64,000 nt of DNA, taken from assembly GCF_949628265.1 (NCBI RefSeq), contig NC_088789.1:7184886-7248885 (forward strand). Direction: 5' to 3'. Positions 26,331 to 34,889 of the stretch are shown here, piece by piece. A program made the position numbers and the translations under genes. The notes under the pieces are model-generated. The model was given only the letters and a program-made list of their open reading frames with translations. It searched no databases and was not told the DNA's origin. The stretch's first letter is position 1. Every line of letters starts with the position of its first letter. This DNA is from Cloeon dipterum. Its lineage: Eukaryota; Arthropoda; Insecta; Ephemeroptera; Baetidae.

Positions 26331-28046
26331 ATGATGGATGGACGATTTCAAATAGAAGATGGTCAGTTTGACGACGCCGATGAAGAAAACCTGAATCCAA
26401 GCTTGTCCATCTCCGCATTGGCAGCCAAAGTGAAACAAATCAAGTTGCCCGACACCAGCAGCAGCTCTGAGGAGGAAGATTTTTACGAGGAAGAGGTGGA
26501 CAGTGATGATGATGATGACTGGCACGAACCTGGCGAGTTTCCCAGACATCAAGGTCCAAATGCGCAGACCAGGACTTTCAAAGTCTCTCACTATCAACCA
26601 AGTGACAAATTATTCAAGAAGTATGTCAACAAAATTAACGTCGAGAAGTATGAGGGTTCTGCAAATCTGAGTGGGTCAGCTGCCAACAAACTGATAGACA
26701 ACAGCAAAAAGACAGCAGCAGACAAATTGAGAAACAAGGATAAAAAGGACAGGGCGACCGCGGAGCAAGTTATGGACCCTAGGACAAGGATGGTGCTTTT
26801 CAAACTGCTGAGCAGAGGAGCTGTCAAAGAGGTGAATGGCTGCATCTCTACAGGAAAAGAGGCAAATGTGTACCACGCCCTTGGAAAGTCTGGGTCTGAC
26901 TTGGCCATTAAAGTGTATAAGACATCAATTTTGGTTTTCAAGGTATGATTATTATAAATAACAAAGAAAATTTTGAAGAAATGAGTGGATAATAATTTCA
27001 CTAGCTAATTTGAAACTAAAGAAATAATGACTTAAGCTCAAATTAAAAAAAATGAGGTCTGTCTTTATTTTCATACAATTTTCAATTTCCAGGATCGTGA
27101 CAAGTATGTGTCAGGAGAGTTTCGCTTCCGACATGGCTATTGCAGGAGCAATCCTCGCAAGATGGTAAGGACATGGGCTGAAAAAGAAATGCGAAACCTG
27201 GTTCGTCTTGAATTGGGAGGAGTGCGTGCGCCAAAACCTTTGCTGCTGCGAAGCCACGTCCTCTTAATGGAGTTCTTGGGCTCAAATGGCTGGCCAGCGC
27301 CAAAGCTGAAGGACGTTGAACTCAGCGGTAACAAGTACTGCGAGTTGTACAGAGAATGCGTGGAAGTGATGTGGCAGCTGTACCATGAGTGCAAGTTGGT
27401 GCACGCGGACCTCAGCGAGTTCAATTTGCTGTACCACGAAGGGCACGCGTATGTCATCGATGTCTCCCAGTCTGTGGAGCACGACCACCCGCACGCGCTT
27501 GACTTCCTCCGAAAGGACTGCACCAATATCACAGACTTCTTCAAGAAAAAGGAGGTTGCCACCCTCAACATCAGAACTCTATTTGACTTCATAGTCGATT
27601 TGAATATCACCAAGGACAAAGTGCAAGACAAACTCGATGAACTTTCTCAAAAAGCAGCCTCAGAGCCATATGATGAGGGGGATGACGAGGTCTTCAAAAA
27701 GGCTTTCATTCCAAGGACGCTCACTGAAGTCATCGACATTGAGAAGGACCAGAACAAGGATGACTCTGAGGTTCTATACAGAACGGTGGCAGGGATTGCG
27801 AAAGAAAATGTTGGCGGCGAAAAGGAGTCTGATTCAGAGGGGGGCGATGAGGCGGACACCTCTTCTTCAAGCAGTGATACTGAGGCAAGCAAATTCGTTA
27901 ACAGCTCTAGGCCCAGAGACGAATCTCCTAATTCCAAGAAGGAGAGGAAGAAAGCTGCAAAGGACCAGCAGGCTGAGAAACGGAAGTCCAAGATCAAGAA
28001 GCATGTAAAAAAACGCAAAGAGAAACTAGGCTCGAAGAAAAAATAA
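26331..28046 (+). CDS. RIOK1: RIO kinase 1 (serine/threonine-protein kinase RIO1)
   Basis: Two coding exons, 26331-26942 and 27093-28046, join in phase 0 to 521 residues; human RIOK1 is 568. RIO1 is an atypical kinase/ATPase needed for the last steps of cytoplasmic 40S ribosome maturation. The N-terminus is acidic (EEEDFYEEE). The kinase domain starts near residue 150 with MDPRTRMVLFKLLSRG. The nucleotide loop is STGKEANV (173-180), the ATP-contacting Lys is K194 in AIKVYKT, the catalytic Asp is D310 in HADLSEFN, and the metal-binding Asp is D327 in VIDVSQS. The C-terminus has an acidic Ser-rich stretch and a Lys-rich tail (KHVKKRKEK) as in other RIO1 proteins. The single intron (150 bp) falls right after ILVFK. 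A second ATG follows immediately, so the start could be one codon later. AATAAA at 28042-28047 overlaps the stop. The gene is convergent with the G-alpha gene. Confidence 0.95.
26943..27092 (+). other. RIOK1 intron
   Basis: The 150 bp AT-rich intron has donor GTATGA and acceptor TTTCCAG. It separates ILVFK from DRDKYVSGEF, a junction inside the conserved kinase core, and keeps phase 0. Confidence 0.9.
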
Positions 28047-28047
28047 A
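28042..28047 (+). terminator. Possible RIOK1 poly(A) signal
   Basis: AATAAA overlaps the TAA stop codon. Further AATAAA hexamers occur near 28527 and 28563, so the functional cleavage site could be downstream. Confidence 0.35.
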
Positions 28048-29710
28048 ATTTGGTATCTCACTGTCAGGAAAATAGATTGTGTACTTTCACAGAAACCCAC
28101 AATCGTAAATTTAAGTGTTTTGTCGTGTGTTAATCTCTCTTAAAAGAATGGAGTAAAGTTGTTACATCTAGTTAGATCAACTATGACACGACAATTCTGG
28201 GACATCTCAAGAGGAAAGAAACTTAATTTATTGCTAAGTGTAAGTAAATGACACAATGATTGCTGAATTTCTATATAAGAACATCCAAATTGATTTATTT
28301 GAATTGATCAAGACAAGTGGAAAATGGAATTCGCTTAATATTCGGAGTTTACTCAACAGGAAGTAAAGCATTAATTCCACAGGACAGTTTAAAAACGCTC
28401 CCACTTTCCTTTTCATCTATAATCACCCTATAATGTGGACAAAGTGTGAGACTAACAGCAAGTATAGCCTTTTTATCACAACAAGTATAATGATACAATA
28501 TCAATGGCTTTACAAATGTGTCGTAGTAATAAAATATACTCGTTACGTGAATATAACTTCAGAATAAAATCTCTACACTTCATAAAATAGTTATATTATT
28601 CTCTTAAATGTTTGTAGCGGTTTATAAAAATGCTCTATTCTGGAGAGTCACAGCAGTCTATATAAACTCAAGAAATATACAGTGCGATTAAAAATAAGAA
28701 AATAGATTGCCATTTGTGCCCTTGATAATTTGATTTCATTTGCAGAGGTAGGGCTTTACATCTTGGTACGCGTCTTTGAGCATGCGGATTTTCGCAAATT
28801 TAGTGGGTTTCTATTCCATCAAATTATTAATTTGCGAAAATAGTTCAGAGCATATTTTTACTTTTTATATTTTTCAGTGCCTCTCGGTTCACACTCGGTC
28901 AACAGGTAATTTTGTTTGCGGATTGAAAAAACGATTTTACAAAAGTTAAACCAATTCAAGATGTTGGAGATGAATAACGTTATTCGATGTTGGTGTGAAA
29001 ATGTTGATAAATTTGGGTTCTTTAAGTCCAGTTCATTAACACGTCTAAATTTTACGTTGATGCTAGTTTTCTTTCAAATTAGAATTTGATACCAAACAGC
29101 ATGCCCATATCCACTAAAGACCTTCTCAAGCACAATTTTCTCTGTCAATTTCGATGAGCTTAGACATTTGCAATGTCTTTTAAAAATAATCACAAATCAA
29201 TTTCTTTATGCTGAAAGACCACAGCTTATCAAAGTTAAAATTGTGGTTGTCAAAAATTGTGGAAAACAACCAGTGCCAAGACGGTTTGTGTTCTATAGTA
29301 CACTTGATATGTCATTCTACACAATATAAGACATACTTGGCAGCAAGCATCGGTATTTGGTCAGAGTCACAATATATGAATCAGATTTTCTGGAAATTTG
29401 ATTTGAAAACCAAAATGGGATAAATGAGCAGTTCTGGTACGGCATTATAATTGAAAATACAAATGCTTTTTTAATTTTCTTATATTGTGAACAAATTTTC
29501 CTATCAAAACCAAAAATAAATTATTCATATTCGTAATATTTCAAGTTGCCAAGTATGATGTACAGCTAAAAATGTCGATCAAACGGACATGTCAAAAAAT
29601 AGATGCCTCATTTTGGACTAACAGAGGTCTACACCCTGTGCTCTGCTCTGTATGACTTTGGCGTTCAAGTGTTACGGCAGTGGTCAAAGCCAGCGGACAC
29701 CCATTCTATT
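28047..29710. other. Convergent 3' intergenic region (RIOK1 / G-alpha 12/13)
   Basis: This AT-rich 1.66 kb lies between two stop codons that face each other and must contain both 3' UTRs. Plus-strand AATAAA copies near 28527 and 28563 could end RIOK1. Minus-strand AATAAA (TTTATT on plus) at 28294-28299 and 28229-28234 could end the G-alpha transcript, so the two 3' ends may overlap. No coding frame is supported here. Confidence 0.45.
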
Positions 29711-31925
29711 CTACTCTAACATGAGGGACTGCAGGTTCTTATGGAGGATGGTGTCTTTGACGGCATTGAACACAACCTTGATGTTTTCCGTGTCCACCGC
29801 TGTTGTGAAGTGATGGAAAAGTGGACGGACTCGATCTCTCTTTGTATCACGAAACAGCTTAAACACAAAAACCTGAAACGAAAATCACCAGGTCAGAAAT
29901 TTGGGATTAAAAAATGAGCAAATTGAGGCGATTGAGCTTTTTCAAAAGCGCGTTAGTCAAATATGCTTACAAATTGTTAATCTGTCAGTGAAACAAAAAT
30001 TAAAAGCTATTTACTTATTAGAGATAGAAACCAGTGCTGAATAAATCATTTTTTAGAACCAGAAATTCAGATATTTGTGATGGCAATAGAACTTTTAGCT
30101 TTGGAATTAAGAACAACGTAGGACAATCTAAAATTTTAACAAAAAAACTTAATTGAATATGTAATATAAGTTTAACAAGACCCGTAAGTTGAAAAATTAT
30201 TTACTCAGTGAATGCAGCAAGATAGTTATATTGATCAACTAATGAATGTTGCATAATGACAGAGATATTAAAGTACAAAATTTAACGCAACATGAAGTTA
30301 ATCTGAATCATTTAAAACTTTACTGTCTCTTAAGCAAAAGTAAACAGTAGATTAACAAATTAAAGATGAGGTGCTATCTCACTTTAGGTGTAACACTGAT
30401 GTGATGCAAGATAATAATTACAAATATGTTTTAAAAGCTGAACAAAGTCAATGCAACTGTGTGTACACACATACAAGATAAAAAATGTTTGAGGAAATAA
30501 AAATCATCATTTCTAATTAAACATTTGCATGTAATAAACAAGTTTAAATCTAGAATGAAGCAAAGCAAATATTTTTAAAAATACTAAGCAAAAATCAAAC
30601 ACATTTGGCAAAAAACTCACTTCTGAAATCCCTTGCGAACAGACCTTAAACGACGAATTCTGGGTTATAGCAATAATTATAGACATGAGTCACAATGAGG
30701 TGAAAGTTAAAGTGTGTTTAAAACCCCAACTTCCGCAACCAACATTAAATATAAATTAAAGAAGCTTACCTGAACATCATTGAGGGACCAGGGGTCCCCA
30801 ACAAAGTTTGGCCAGTATTGCCTGATATCTGACTGTTTTGCTCGGAGCTTATTGAACAACAGATCTGTTTTGTTTAGGAACAGGATGATGGACACTCCTT
30901 TGAACACTACATTATTCACAATGGTGTCAAATATGTTACGAGACTCCTCTAGGCGGTTGGTTTTCCTGGTGAGAAAAGCTTTTGTTAATGGACAAGGAAA
31001 GTAAATTTTTAAAAAGTTTACCTGTCCTCTACAAGCACCTGGTCGTACTCAGAAGTTGAGACAAGAAACAAAATTGAAGTCACCGAGTCAAAGCACTGAA
31101 ACCACTTTTGTCTTTGAGACCTCTGGCCTCCGACATCCACAAATCTGAATGGTATGTTGTTGATTGGGATAATAAACTCTGAAATTCCTTTGGTAGCTTT
31201 GCGAGCGTGGAGAATATCTTGGTTCGTAGGTTGGTAATCCTAGAAAATTCAAAGCACATATTCAAACAGAGTCAGACAGTACAAATAAGGGTATGTATGC
31301 GAGAAAATGGTGATAAGGTTTATCTTACCAGTCTTGAGATTCGTTCCATATTCTCGAGGAAATATTTAACCGAGTCACTCTGCAAGAAAGGAAAATTATC
31401 ATTAATTTAGTTGCTTGTTCGGTAGTGAAGCAGCAATAAACTCACCAATTGAAATTCTCGCCGTCTATCAAAAGCCTGTTTTATTGCTTTGTCCATCCAC
31501 AGTCTTTTGATCGCGGGGGCGTAGTCTTGGAAGACTTGACTGTCCAAAGCGAGTGAGTTTTCGTACCTAAGTAAATGCTGTCCAAATGGCAAATTTTTGG
31601 GATTCTCCCATGGAATGTTGAGCTTCTGTCTGGCGTCCACTAAAACCTTCATGCCACGCACGATATTCTGGTAAACGGTCACTTGGAAGTCCTTAATAAT
31701 CTCGGGTTCAAATCGCTGACCGTGGATGATCCTCATCTGCTTGAGGAAGGTTGACTTGCCACTCTCTCCAGCGCCGAGCAGCAACAGCTTTACTTGCCTC
31801 CGGATGGCGTGCTTGTCCTTTTCTAACATTTTGTCGATTTCTTGGCTCTTGTGTCTCTGTTCTATTTCCTCTGGACTGTAATTAAAGCGGAGGCAGCAAG
31901 AACAGATCAGCCTCGTCGGCGCCAT
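29711..31925 (-). CDS. cta: Heterotrimeric G protein alpha subunit, G12/13 class (concertina-like)
   Basis: Five exons, 31925-31446, 31379-31329, 31239-31022, 30965-30770 and 29872-29711, join in phase to 368 residues (GNA13 is 377). G12/13 alpha subunits couple receptors to RhoGEFs and Rho-driven cell-shape change; in flies concertina acts this way in gastrulation. Seen here: GAGESGKST (51-59) with the class-typical continuation [10 protein letters not shown], catalytic Arg190 in [23 protein letters not shown] with Gln216, the base-recognition motif NKTD (281-284), and FTTA near 337-340. All fit G12/13 better than Gq, Gi or Gs. There is no Gly2, so no myristoylation is expected; Cys8, Cys10 and Cys11 are likely palmitoylation sites. 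The chosen ATG has a strong context (AAGATGG); an in-frame ATG 12 codons upstream is weaker. The protein ends LMLE where vertebrate members end LMLQ. The gene is divergent from DDX56. Confidence 0.93.
29873..30769 (-). other. Intron 4 of the G-alpha 12/13 gene
   Basis: This 897 bp AT-rich intron has donor GTAAGC and acceptor TTTCAG on the minus strand. It separates NDVQ from VFVFKLF in phase 0. Nothing else is recognised in it. The other three introns are only 56-89 bp. Confidence 0.85.
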
Positions 31926-32272
31926 CTTGAACCATTTGCAGTGTGAAGTGACATCACTCAATGTTCTGTATTAAGTGGGTGTAGTCGACAACAAAAGCGA
32001 TTCATGGAGGAAAGATGCGCACAAGCCAATTTGTAACACGCGCAGGGAAGAGAAACGTAGATCAGATGATTCGAAAGCTCCCAAAGTGCCACTCCCCTCC
32101 TCTTACGATCTTGCATTCAATCCTCACATCTGTGAATGTTTACAAGCGAAACGACCACGTGAAGCCGCCACTGTTTTTATTTTTCGGTAAATTTCAATTA
32201 TATTTTTATTATTCCAGAATCTTCTTTTGCGCATATGATACGAAAATAATTTTATCTCCTTTTTGCAGCAAA
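31926..32272. promoter_or_regulatory. Shared promoter interval (G-alpha 12/13 / DDX56) with DDX56 leader intron
   Basis: The two start codons are 347 bp apart and point away from each other, so both promoters and leaders fit in this interval. On the DDX56 side a GTAAAT donor at 32187 and a TTTTGCAG acceptor ending at 32268 define a likely 82 bp 5' UTR intron ending four bases before the ATG. An open frame reading through from 32015 would cross this intron and is not counted as coding. Confidence 0.5.
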
Positions 32273-33937
32273 ATGGACGAGGAACAAAGTAGCACCTTGC
32301 AATTCCATGACATGGAACTGGATGAGCGGCTGCTGAAAGCCATCGCAAAGCTCGGATGGACTGAGCCCTCTGCCATTCAAGAAGAAGCCATTCCTCGCAT
32401 GCTGGAAGGTCAAGACGTGCTGATCAAAGCCCGCACTGGCTCTGGAAAAACTGGTGCCTTTGCGGTTCCAGTCATTCAGAAAATTTTAAACGCTAAGCAG
32501 AGTGGAGCGACGGAACAGGCTATTCGGGCTCTCATCCTTGCCCCTTTCAGAGAGCTGTGCAAGCAAATTAACGCCAACATTGCCCAACTAACTTGCAAAT
32601 GCTCTAAAGATGTCAAATCACTCGATATCTCTCAGTTGGAAAGTGGAGACACGCAGCGGCCCTTGATTTCCATCGAGCAGCCTGACATCATCGTCGCCAC
32701 ACCAGCGAAGGCCCTGCTGCACCTAAAGAATAAAAGCATGAATCTGGACTACATGGAAATACTTGTGATTGACGAAGCTGACCACATTTACAGCGCAGGC
32801 TACGACGAGGACATGAAGGCAGTGCTCAAATTTTTGCCTAAGGTACACCAGTCTGCCCTTGCGAGCGCTACACTTTCTGATGACGTCAACGAACTGAAGA
32901 AGCTGGTGGCCCTCAGGAGGCCGGCCATCTTGAAACTGGAGGAGCCCGAAGTGGCACCCGCATCCCAGCTCACTCACTACCACATCGGTGCAGAGGAAGA
33001 AGAAAAGGCAGTCATCCTTTATGTCCTTCTCAAATTGCATTTGGTCCGTGGAAAAACGATCGTCTTCGTCAACACCGTCGACAGGTGTTACAAACTGAAA
33101 CTATACCTGGAGCAGTTCAACATTCCCACTTGCGTGTTGAACTCTGAACTCCCAGCTGCCTCGCGTTGCCACTCAGTGGCGCAGTTCAACGAGGGCCTGT
33201 ATGACATCATTATTGCCTCTGACGAAAAGAAATTGGAAGAACCAGAAGAGGCCACGACCTCAAAGGGTAAAAAGGGCACCAGGAAAAAGGACAAGGAGTC
33301 CGGGGTCTCCCGAGGAATTGACTTCCAATTTGTGTCAAATGTGATCAACTTTGACTTCCCTAAAGACATCAAGCCTTATATTCACAGAGTCGGCCGTACC
33401 GCCAGAGGCAAAAACAAGGGCACTGCTTTGTCATTTGTCAGCGTGAACGAGCGGCCCTTGATGGAAAAGGTGGAGAGCTACCTCAGCAGTGGCCTCAACG
33501 AACCTGTGATCAAAGCTTTCCAGTTCAAAATGGAAGAGGTCGAGGGTTTCAGGTACAGAGCCAGAGACGCCTGGAGAGCGGTGACCAGAATCGCTGTCAG
33601 GGAGGCCAGGCTGAAGGAAATCAAGCAGGAGATTTTCAACTGCGAAAAACTTAAAACCTTTTTTGAGGACAACCCCAAGGATCTGCAGTCCCTCAGGCAC
33701 GACAAGGCTCTGCATGTGGTCAAGAAGATGCCTCACATGGCTGATGTCCCCGAGTACCTGGTTCCTCCTACCCTGAAAAGGTTGGCCGGTATCTCTTCTC
33801 GGAGGAGGAAGTGGAGGTCGGATGTAGCTACGGCAAACAGGCCCAAGGCGGCGGAGCTGAAATTCCAGGCCAAAAAGAAGAATCCTCTTTTGAGTATGGA
33901 ATTTGCAGGATTCGGCAAGAAGAAAGCTAAAAAATGA
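32273..33937 (+). CDS. DDX56: DEAD-box ATP-dependent RNA helicase 56 (Dbp9-type)
   Basis: One uninterrupted coding exon gives 554 residues; human DDX56 is 547. Members of this family act in the nucleolus in large ribosomal subunit assembly. In order: Q-motif GWTEPSAIQEEAIP with Gln36, Walker A ARTGSGKT (53-60), motif Ia APFREL (90-95, where most family members have PT at the second and third positions), ATPAKALL, the DEAD box itself (167-170) in VIDEADHI, SATL as motif III, VNTVDR, a Lys/Glu-rich insertion before SRGIDF, and HRVGRTARG as motif VI. The C-terminal extension has RYRARDAWRAVTR and ends in Lys-rich sequence, as expected for DDX56. The start at 32273 is chosen because a splice acceptor lies just upstream and the N-terminus from there matches family length. 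The downstream neighbour fringe begins 554 bp after its stop. Confidence 0.95.
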   Translation: MDEEQSSTLQFHDMELDERLLKAIAKLGWTEPSAIQEEAIPRMLEGQDVLIKARTGSGKTGAFAVPVIQKILNAKQSGATEQAIRALILAPFRELCKQINANIAQLTCKCSKDVKSLDISQLESGDTQRPLISIEQPDIIVATPAKALLHLKNKSMNLDYMEILVIDEADHIYSAGYDEDMKAVLKFLPKVHQSALASATLSDDVNELKKLVALRRPAILKLEEPEVAPASQLTHYHIGAEEEEKAVILYVLLKLHLVRGKTIVFVNTVDRCYKLKLYLEQFNIPTCVLNSELPAASRCHSVAQFNEGLYDIIIASDEKKLEEPEEATTSKGKKGTRKKDKESGVSRGIDFQFVSNVINFDFPKDIKPYIHRVGRTARGKNKGTALSFVSVNERPLMEKVESYLSSGLNEPVIKAFQFKMEEVEGFRYRARDAWRAVTRIAVREARLKEIKQEIFNCEKLKTFFEDNPKDLQSLRHDKALHVVKKMPHMADVPEYLVPPTLKRLAGISSRRRKWRSDVATANRPKAAELKFQAKKKNPLLSMEFAGFGKKKAKK

Positions 33938-33962
33938 TTTGTTCATATATGGACGTTTTGTA

Positions 33963-33968
33963 AATAAA
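33963..33968 (+). terminator. DDX56 poly(A) signal
   Basis: AATAAA lies 26 bases after the stop codon, giving a very short 3' UTR. Confidence 0.6.
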
Positions 33969-34362
33969 GTAAAAATCTAAAAATTTAATCAAGTGTGTTT
34001 CAATATTAAGCAACCCACGAAGATTAAACTAAACGGACAGTATAATTAAACAAATAAAAAATAGAGCTTTCCAATCGGGATCAATTTGGAAATTTCATAG
34101 AATAATAAATTTGAAGTACATAACGAGTAATTTGGGTGTGTTTCAAATTTTAAATATCGAGAAAGATTATTTTAAAGAAGTGGAATCGTATACATTATTT
34201 TTCCCTTGAGATAAATTATCAATTAACTCAATACTCAATCTTATGCCTCATAAGAGACAAGAGAAAATTTTAATTTTTAAAGCAAGTGTCGACAGACAGA
34301 TGGCGTGTTACTTGATTCATGAGAACGAGCTAGCTCTTTTTCCCTCTCCGCACGCTGTCATG

Positions 34363-34370
34363 TGACGTCA
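34363..34370. promoter_or_regulatory. CRE-type octamer upstream of fringe
   Basis: The perfect palindrome TGACGTCA lies 128 bp before the fringe start codon. Its proximity to the presumed promoter makes a CREB/ATF/AP-1 class site plausible. Confidence 0.35.
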
Positions 34371-34391
34371 CCGCCAAACAAAAACATCAAC

Positions 34392-34424
34392 ATGGAGCCA
34401 AGCAATGAGCCTGACAGGCGGTAA
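34392..34424 (+). other. Upstream ORF in the fringe leader (10 codons)
   Basis: ATG at 34392 has A at -3 and G at +4, a better context than the fringe start codon itself. It ends at TAA 66 bases before the fringe ATG. The stop overlaps a GTAAGT donor-like sequence at 34421, so in some transcripts this could instead be a short 5' exon. A second upstream ATG at 34405 opens another short frame that also ends before the fringe start. Both would lower fringe translation if present in the mRNA. Confidence 0.4.
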
Positions 34425-34490
34425 GTTTGTACTCGTCTGCGGAGAAGGCAGGTCGTCCGGCCAGCCCCTGTCCTGAGCAGCCACAGAGTT

Positions 34491-34889
34491 ATGTCTCCAG
34501 CAATGAGGGTGCACTTTCGAGTCGTGATGAAAGCCGTGCTGCTCTGCTGCGCGGCAGCCCTGTCCATGCTGTGCTTCTATCGCAGCCTCCAGCTGCCCCA
34601 TGGAATTCCTTCCAAGGGCCCTTCGCCGTCTGCCTGGCAGGAACGGGCGCCGCGCTCGCTATCCTACGGCAGCCGCGACTACGAGTCCGCGTCCACGGGC
34701 CCGCTCGCGCCGCAGTACGACACCAACGAACTGCAGCAGCCACTGGACACTGTCGAAGTCACCCCAGCGCAGCAAGAAGTGCTCACCAGCCTTGGGGACC
34801 TCTTCATCAGCGTTAAGACAACGCTAAGCTACCACAGGAGTAGGCTGGATGTCATCCTGAAGACTTGGTTCACACTTGCCCAAGAGGAG
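34491..34889 (+). CDS. fng: fringe coding exon 1
   Basis: Encodes residues 1-133: the signal anchor, the stem and the start of the catalytic domain up to TWFTLAQEE. The donor is GTATGT and the junction is phase 0. Confidence 0.93.

Larger units (their letters stand above)
33969..34490 (+). promoter_or_regulatory. DDX56-fringe intergenic region, fringe promoter and leader
   Basis: The first 300 bp is AT-rich. A GC-richer block from about 34280 holds a perfect TGACGTCA at 34363-34370, followed closely by two short upstream reading frames. No TATA box is evident. Initiation between about 34320 and 34390 is my inference. Confidence 0.4.

Noticed and set aside
32015..32272. 86-codon N-terminal extension of DDX56
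   Set aside because: It crosses a likely leader intron ending TTTTGCAG at 32268, and the family N-terminus begins at 32273.
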